Shown here one piece after another: positions 6,405-8,075 of a stretch of 8,075 bases of DNA (within the stretch, counting starts at the first letter, position 1; every line of letters starts with the position of its first letter). Below the pieces are notes generated by a model. The model worked only from the letters and a program-made list of their open reading frames with translations, ran no database searches and was not told the DNA's origin. Origin of the DNA: Betaproteobacteria bacterium (lineage in GTDB: Bacteria > Pseudomonadota > Gammaproteobacteria > Burkholderiales > Burkholderiaceae_C); NCBI GenBank assembly GCA_009918225.1, contig RGEP01000074.1, positions 1 through 8,075 on the forward strand, read 5' to 3'. Both the position numbers and the translations under genes were made by a program.

Positions 6405-7064
6405 TCAGCGCAGGCCGTTGATGTAGTCGGAGACGGCCTTGATTTCGCGGTCGTTCATCTTGGCGGCGATCTGCATCATTTGCGTGCTGTTGCCGCGCGC
6501 GCCGCTGCGGAAGGCCAGGAGCTGGGCTTCGGTGTAGTCGCCATGCTGGCCGCCCACGCGGGGGTACTGGGCGGGGATGCCGGCGCCCGTGGGGCTGTGG
6601 CAGCCGGCGCAGGCCGGGATGTTGCGGTCGGCAATGCCACCGCGGTAGATTTTTTCGCCCAGGGCGGCCAGGTCTTTGTCCTTGGCGGCGCCCGGCTTGG
6701 CCTGCTTGCTGGCGTAGAAGGCGGCCACGTTGCGCATGTCCTCATCGCTGAGCGTGGCGGCAAAGCCCGCCATGATGGCATTCTTGCGCTTGCCGGCCTT
6801 GAATTCCTGCAGCTGCTTGACCAGGTACTCGGGGTGCTGGCCCGCCAGGATGGGGTTGGCGGGGCTGCCGCGCGAGCCATCAGCCGTGTGGCAGGCCGAG
6901 CACACCGCGGCGGTGGCCTGGCCCTTGGCCAAATCGGGTGCAGGCGCAGCGGCTGGGCTGGCCGCCAATGCGGTGCCGGCGCCCAACAGGGCAGCAGCGC
7001 TCAACAGGGCCGCGGCCGTGCGGGTGCTCAGGCGTGCGCTCAAGAGTGTGTTCAGAGCCTTCAT
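6405..7064 (-). CDS. Periplasmic diheme cytochrome c4
   Basis: This 219-residue exported protein has two tandem class I cytochrome c domains, as in cytochrome c4, an electron carrier to terminal oxidases. A signal peptide is clear: positively charged N terminus, hydrophobic core at residues 17-33, and a likely cleavage after TALA at residue 34. Heme 1 binds at C55-SA-C58-H59 and heme 2 at C152-AG-C155-H156. M98 (NAIMAGFA) and M196 or M197 (TQMMQIAAKM) are candidate axial ligands. The two halves resemble each other: QHPEYLVKQLQEFKAG matches QHGDYTEAQLLAFRSG, as expected for an internal duplication. The ATG at 7062-7064 has only a weak A-rich ribosome site upstream. The gene is divergent from engB, with a strong terminator downstream. 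The adjacent resB and ccsB encode the machinery that attaches its hemes. Confidence 0.94.
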   Translation of the reverse strand: MKALNTLLSARLSTRTAAALLSAAALLGAGTALAASPAAAPAPDLAKGQATAAVCSACHTADGSRGSPANPILAGQHPEYLVKQLQEFKAGKRKNAIMAGFAATLSDEDMRNVAAFYASKQAKPGAAKDKDLAALGEKIYRGGIADRNIPACAGCHSPTGAGIPAQYPRVGGQHGDYTEAQLLAFRSGARGNSTQMMQIAAKMNDREIKAVSDYINGLR

Positions 7065-7101
7065 ATCGGCAATCTTTTAACCAGTTACGACCAAACCGCG
7101 C

Positions 7102-7107
7102 ATTTTA
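7102..7107 (-). promoter_or_regulatory. Possible -10 element for cytochrome c4
   Basis: On the minus strand TAAAAT lies 37 bases before the cytochrome c4 start codon, leaving room for a leader of about 30 bases. The best upstream match to a -35 element is TTCAGA (7123-7128), at suboptimal spacing and inside the engB coding region. The site overlaps the plus-strand -10 candidate, so the two promoters would compete. Confidence 0.35.
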
Positions 7108-7111
7108 CAAT
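7106..7111 (+). promoter_or_regulatory. Possible -10 element for engB, implying a leaderless transcript
   Basis: TACAAT differs from the consensus TATAAT by one base and ends five bases before the engB ATG at 7117. Transcription from it would begin at or beside the start codon. This agrees with the absence of any Shine-Dalgarno sequence there. The -35 region (about 7083-7090, around GTTACG) is poor, so the promoter is only a candidate. Confidence 0.4.
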
Positions 7112-7116
7112 GCTCC

Positions 7117-7815
7117 ATGACATCTGAAGCCCCTATGCCCGAACCGGCCACGCCGGTATCGGATGCGGCCATGGCCCACACCCCGGCCCAGGCCTTGGGA
7201 TGGGCCCACACCGCGCGCTTTCTCACCACCGCCAGCCGGCTCGACCAACTGCCGTCTACCGAGCTGTGTGAGATCGCCTTCGTGGGCCGGTCCAACGCGG
7301 GCAAGTCCACCGCCATCAACACCCTGGCCCAGCAAAAGCGGCTGGCCTTTGCCTCCAAGACCCCCGGCCGCACCCAGCACATCAACCTGTTTGCCGTGGG
7401 GCCGAAAGACGAGCCCAATGCCTTGTGGGCCGACCTCCCCGGCTACGGCTACGCCGCTGTGGAGCGCGATGCGAAGCTGCGTTGGCAAAAGGTGATGGCC
7501 GACTACCTGGAGCTGCGCCGCAGCCTGGCCGGCGTGGTGCTCATGGTCGATTCGCGCCTGGGCTTTACCGCCCTGGACCAGCGCCTGCTGGACTTCATCG
7601 CCCCGCGCGTGAGCTGCGGGCAGGTCAAGCTCCTGGTGGTGCTCACCAAGGCCGACAAGCTCAACCGCACCGAAGCCCAAGCCGCCCTGGCCAAGGCCAC
7701 CGAGGCCCTAGGCGCCTACGCCACGGAAGAATCCGATGTCGGCGTGTTGCTCTTTTCCGCCCTCAAAAAATCCGGCGTCACCGACCTCGCCCACACCTTG
7801 CGCCACTGGCTCTAA
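7117..7815 (+). CDS. engB: EngB (YsxC/YihA) ribosome biogenesis GTPase
   Basis: This 232-residue TRAFAC-class GTPase is needed for late assembly of the large ribosomal subunit in bacteria where it has been studied. All nucleotide motifs are present: G1 GRSNAGKST (residues 57-65), G2 region KTPGRT (81-86), G3 DLPGYG (106-111), G4 TKAD (177-180) and G5 SALK (214-217). A non-conserved N-terminal extension of about 30 residues, rich in Ala and Pro, precedes the conserved FLTTASRLDQLP. The ATG at 7117 is the first in frame, but M7 and M19 are possible alternatives since no start has a good ribosome site. The gene diverges from cytochrome c4 across 52 bp. A downstream reading frame begins two bases after its TAA, at a repeat-like dyad. 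Confidence 0.95.
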   Translation: MTSEAPMPEPATPVSDAAMAHTPAQALGWAHTARFLTTASRLDQLPSTELCEIAFVGRSNAGKSTAINTLAQQKRLAFASKTPGRTQHINLFAVGPKDEPNALWADLPGYGYAAVERDAKLRWQKVMADYLELRRSLAGVVLMVDSRLGFTALDQRLLDFIAPRVSCGQVKLLVVLTKADKLNRTEAQAALAKATEALGAYATEESDVGVLLFSALKKSGVTDLAHTLRHWL

Positions 7816-7840
7816 AAATGGGGTCGGAGTCATTTTTTTT
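7814..7840. repeat. Short dyad with T-tract resembling a dispersed repeat motif; possible engB terminator
   Basis: AAAAATG (7814-7820) and CATTTTT (7831-7837) are perfect inverted arms around the 10-base centre GGGTCGGAGT, and the T run extends to 7840. The dyad begins inside the engB stop codon. The AT-rich stem makes a weak terminator, though the T8 tract fits one. The central wording ATGGGGTCGGAGTCATTT resembles, from memory, short dispersed sequences near gene ends and near REP-associated tyrosine transposases in proteobacteria. That link is recall and was not searched. No transposase is visible in the window. Confidence 0.5.
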
Positions 7841-8075
7841 GCGAACAACGCCGCCGGTACAGCCTCCGCCGGTGCAGCTTGGTGCTGCCGACCTGCCTGG
7901 GGGTATACGGCTGACCCTGCGGCACAACAGCCCCGTCCCAGGCCTGCCCCGCGCCCTTTTGCTGCATGGCTTCCCCGAAGCCGCCTTCGTGTGGGATGAG
8001 GTTCTGCAGCGATTGGATGGCATCGTGCAGGCAACGGCGCCTAACTTGCGTGGCTTTGCCGATTCCAGCTCACCT
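7818..8075 (+). CDS. Alpha/beta hydrolase, N-terminal part, cut by window end
   Basis: An open frame of 86 codons runs to the window edge. Numbered from ATG 7818, it contains LLLHGFPEAAFVWDEVL (residues 47-63), the HG oxyanion-hole motif and first helix of alpha/beta hydrolases. It is followed by APNLRGFADSSSP (74-86), matching the usual D/N-RG-G-S strand region. Epoxide hydrolase or haloalkane dehalogenase-like enzymes share these motifs. The nucleophile elbow lies beyond the window, so substrate and subclass cannot be told. The start is uncertain. ATG 7818 makes the first residues (MGSESFF) a translation of the repeat-like dyad and has no ribosome site. TTG 7839 has GGAG nine bases upstream, and GTG 7872 begins the better-conserved-looking VQLGAADLPGG. 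Spacing suggests possible readthrough from engB. Confidence 0.8.
   Translation, partial: MGSESFFLRTTPPVQPPPVQLGAADLPGGIRLTLRHNSPVPGLPRALLLHGFPEAAFVWDEVLQRLDGIVQATAPNLRGFADSSSP

Noticed and set aside
4006..6426. 806-codon open frame on the plus strand
   Set aside because: It is antisense to resB, has no recognisable domain and a biased Arg/His/Gly/Gln-rich composition typical of reading a GC-rich gene backwards. resB on the other strand is a clear family member.
7110..7127. Five-codon mini-ORF (MLHDI) overlapping the engB start
   Set aside because: The likely engB promoter would start transcription downstream of its ATG, and there is no ribosome site. It is probably chance.

Overview
This is a GC-rich window whose protein sequences and gene order point to a betaproteobacterium of the Burkholderiales, most likely a Comamonadaceae-like genome. 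This placement rests on recalled family resemblance, not on a search. The supporting features are a UvrA of the enlarged Burkholderiales type, system II cytochrome c maturation (ResB plus CcsB), a periplasmic diheme cytochrome c4, and EngB divergent from the cytochrome gene.

Layout. Positions 1-771 (+) hold the C-terminal end of a UvrA-family ATPase that has lost, in frame, the ABC signature and Walker B block of its last nucleotide-binding domain. Positions 772-961 are a short convergent gap with a seven-copy 13-bp tandem repeat, a nested inverted repeat, and a duplicated copy of the msrQ 3' end. Positions 962-6315 (-) are a run of four same-strand genes, read from high to low coordinates: resB, ccsB, msrP, msrQ. 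The gaps are 46, 66 and 28 bp, so they look like one operon. A clear intrinsic terminator at 6350-6377 separates this run from the upstream cytochrome c4 gene (6405-7064, -). The 52-bp divergent gap at 7065-7116 carries overlapping -10-like elements. engB (7117-7815, +) follows, then a short T-tract dyad that resembles a dispersed repeat motif, then the start of an alpha/beta hydrolase that leaves the window at 8075.

How the genes fit together. ResB and CcsB form the system II heme transporter and cytochrome c synthase at the inner membrane and periplasm. The neighbouring cytochrome c4, with two CXXCH motifs, is an obvious client. MsrP and MsrQ form the periplasmic methionine sulfoxide reductase (Mo-molybdopterin enzyme plus heme b membrane partner), which repairs oxidised periplasmic proteins. 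The minus-strand block is therefore a cell-envelope redox module. EngB is a ribosome assembly GTPase with no direct functional link to it.

No CRISPR array, complete transposon, tRNA or rRNA was seen, and nothing in the window amounts to a wholly new system. The observations most worth checking are the UvrA signature deletion, the 13-bp repeat array, and the repeat-like motif at the engB/hydrolase junction.
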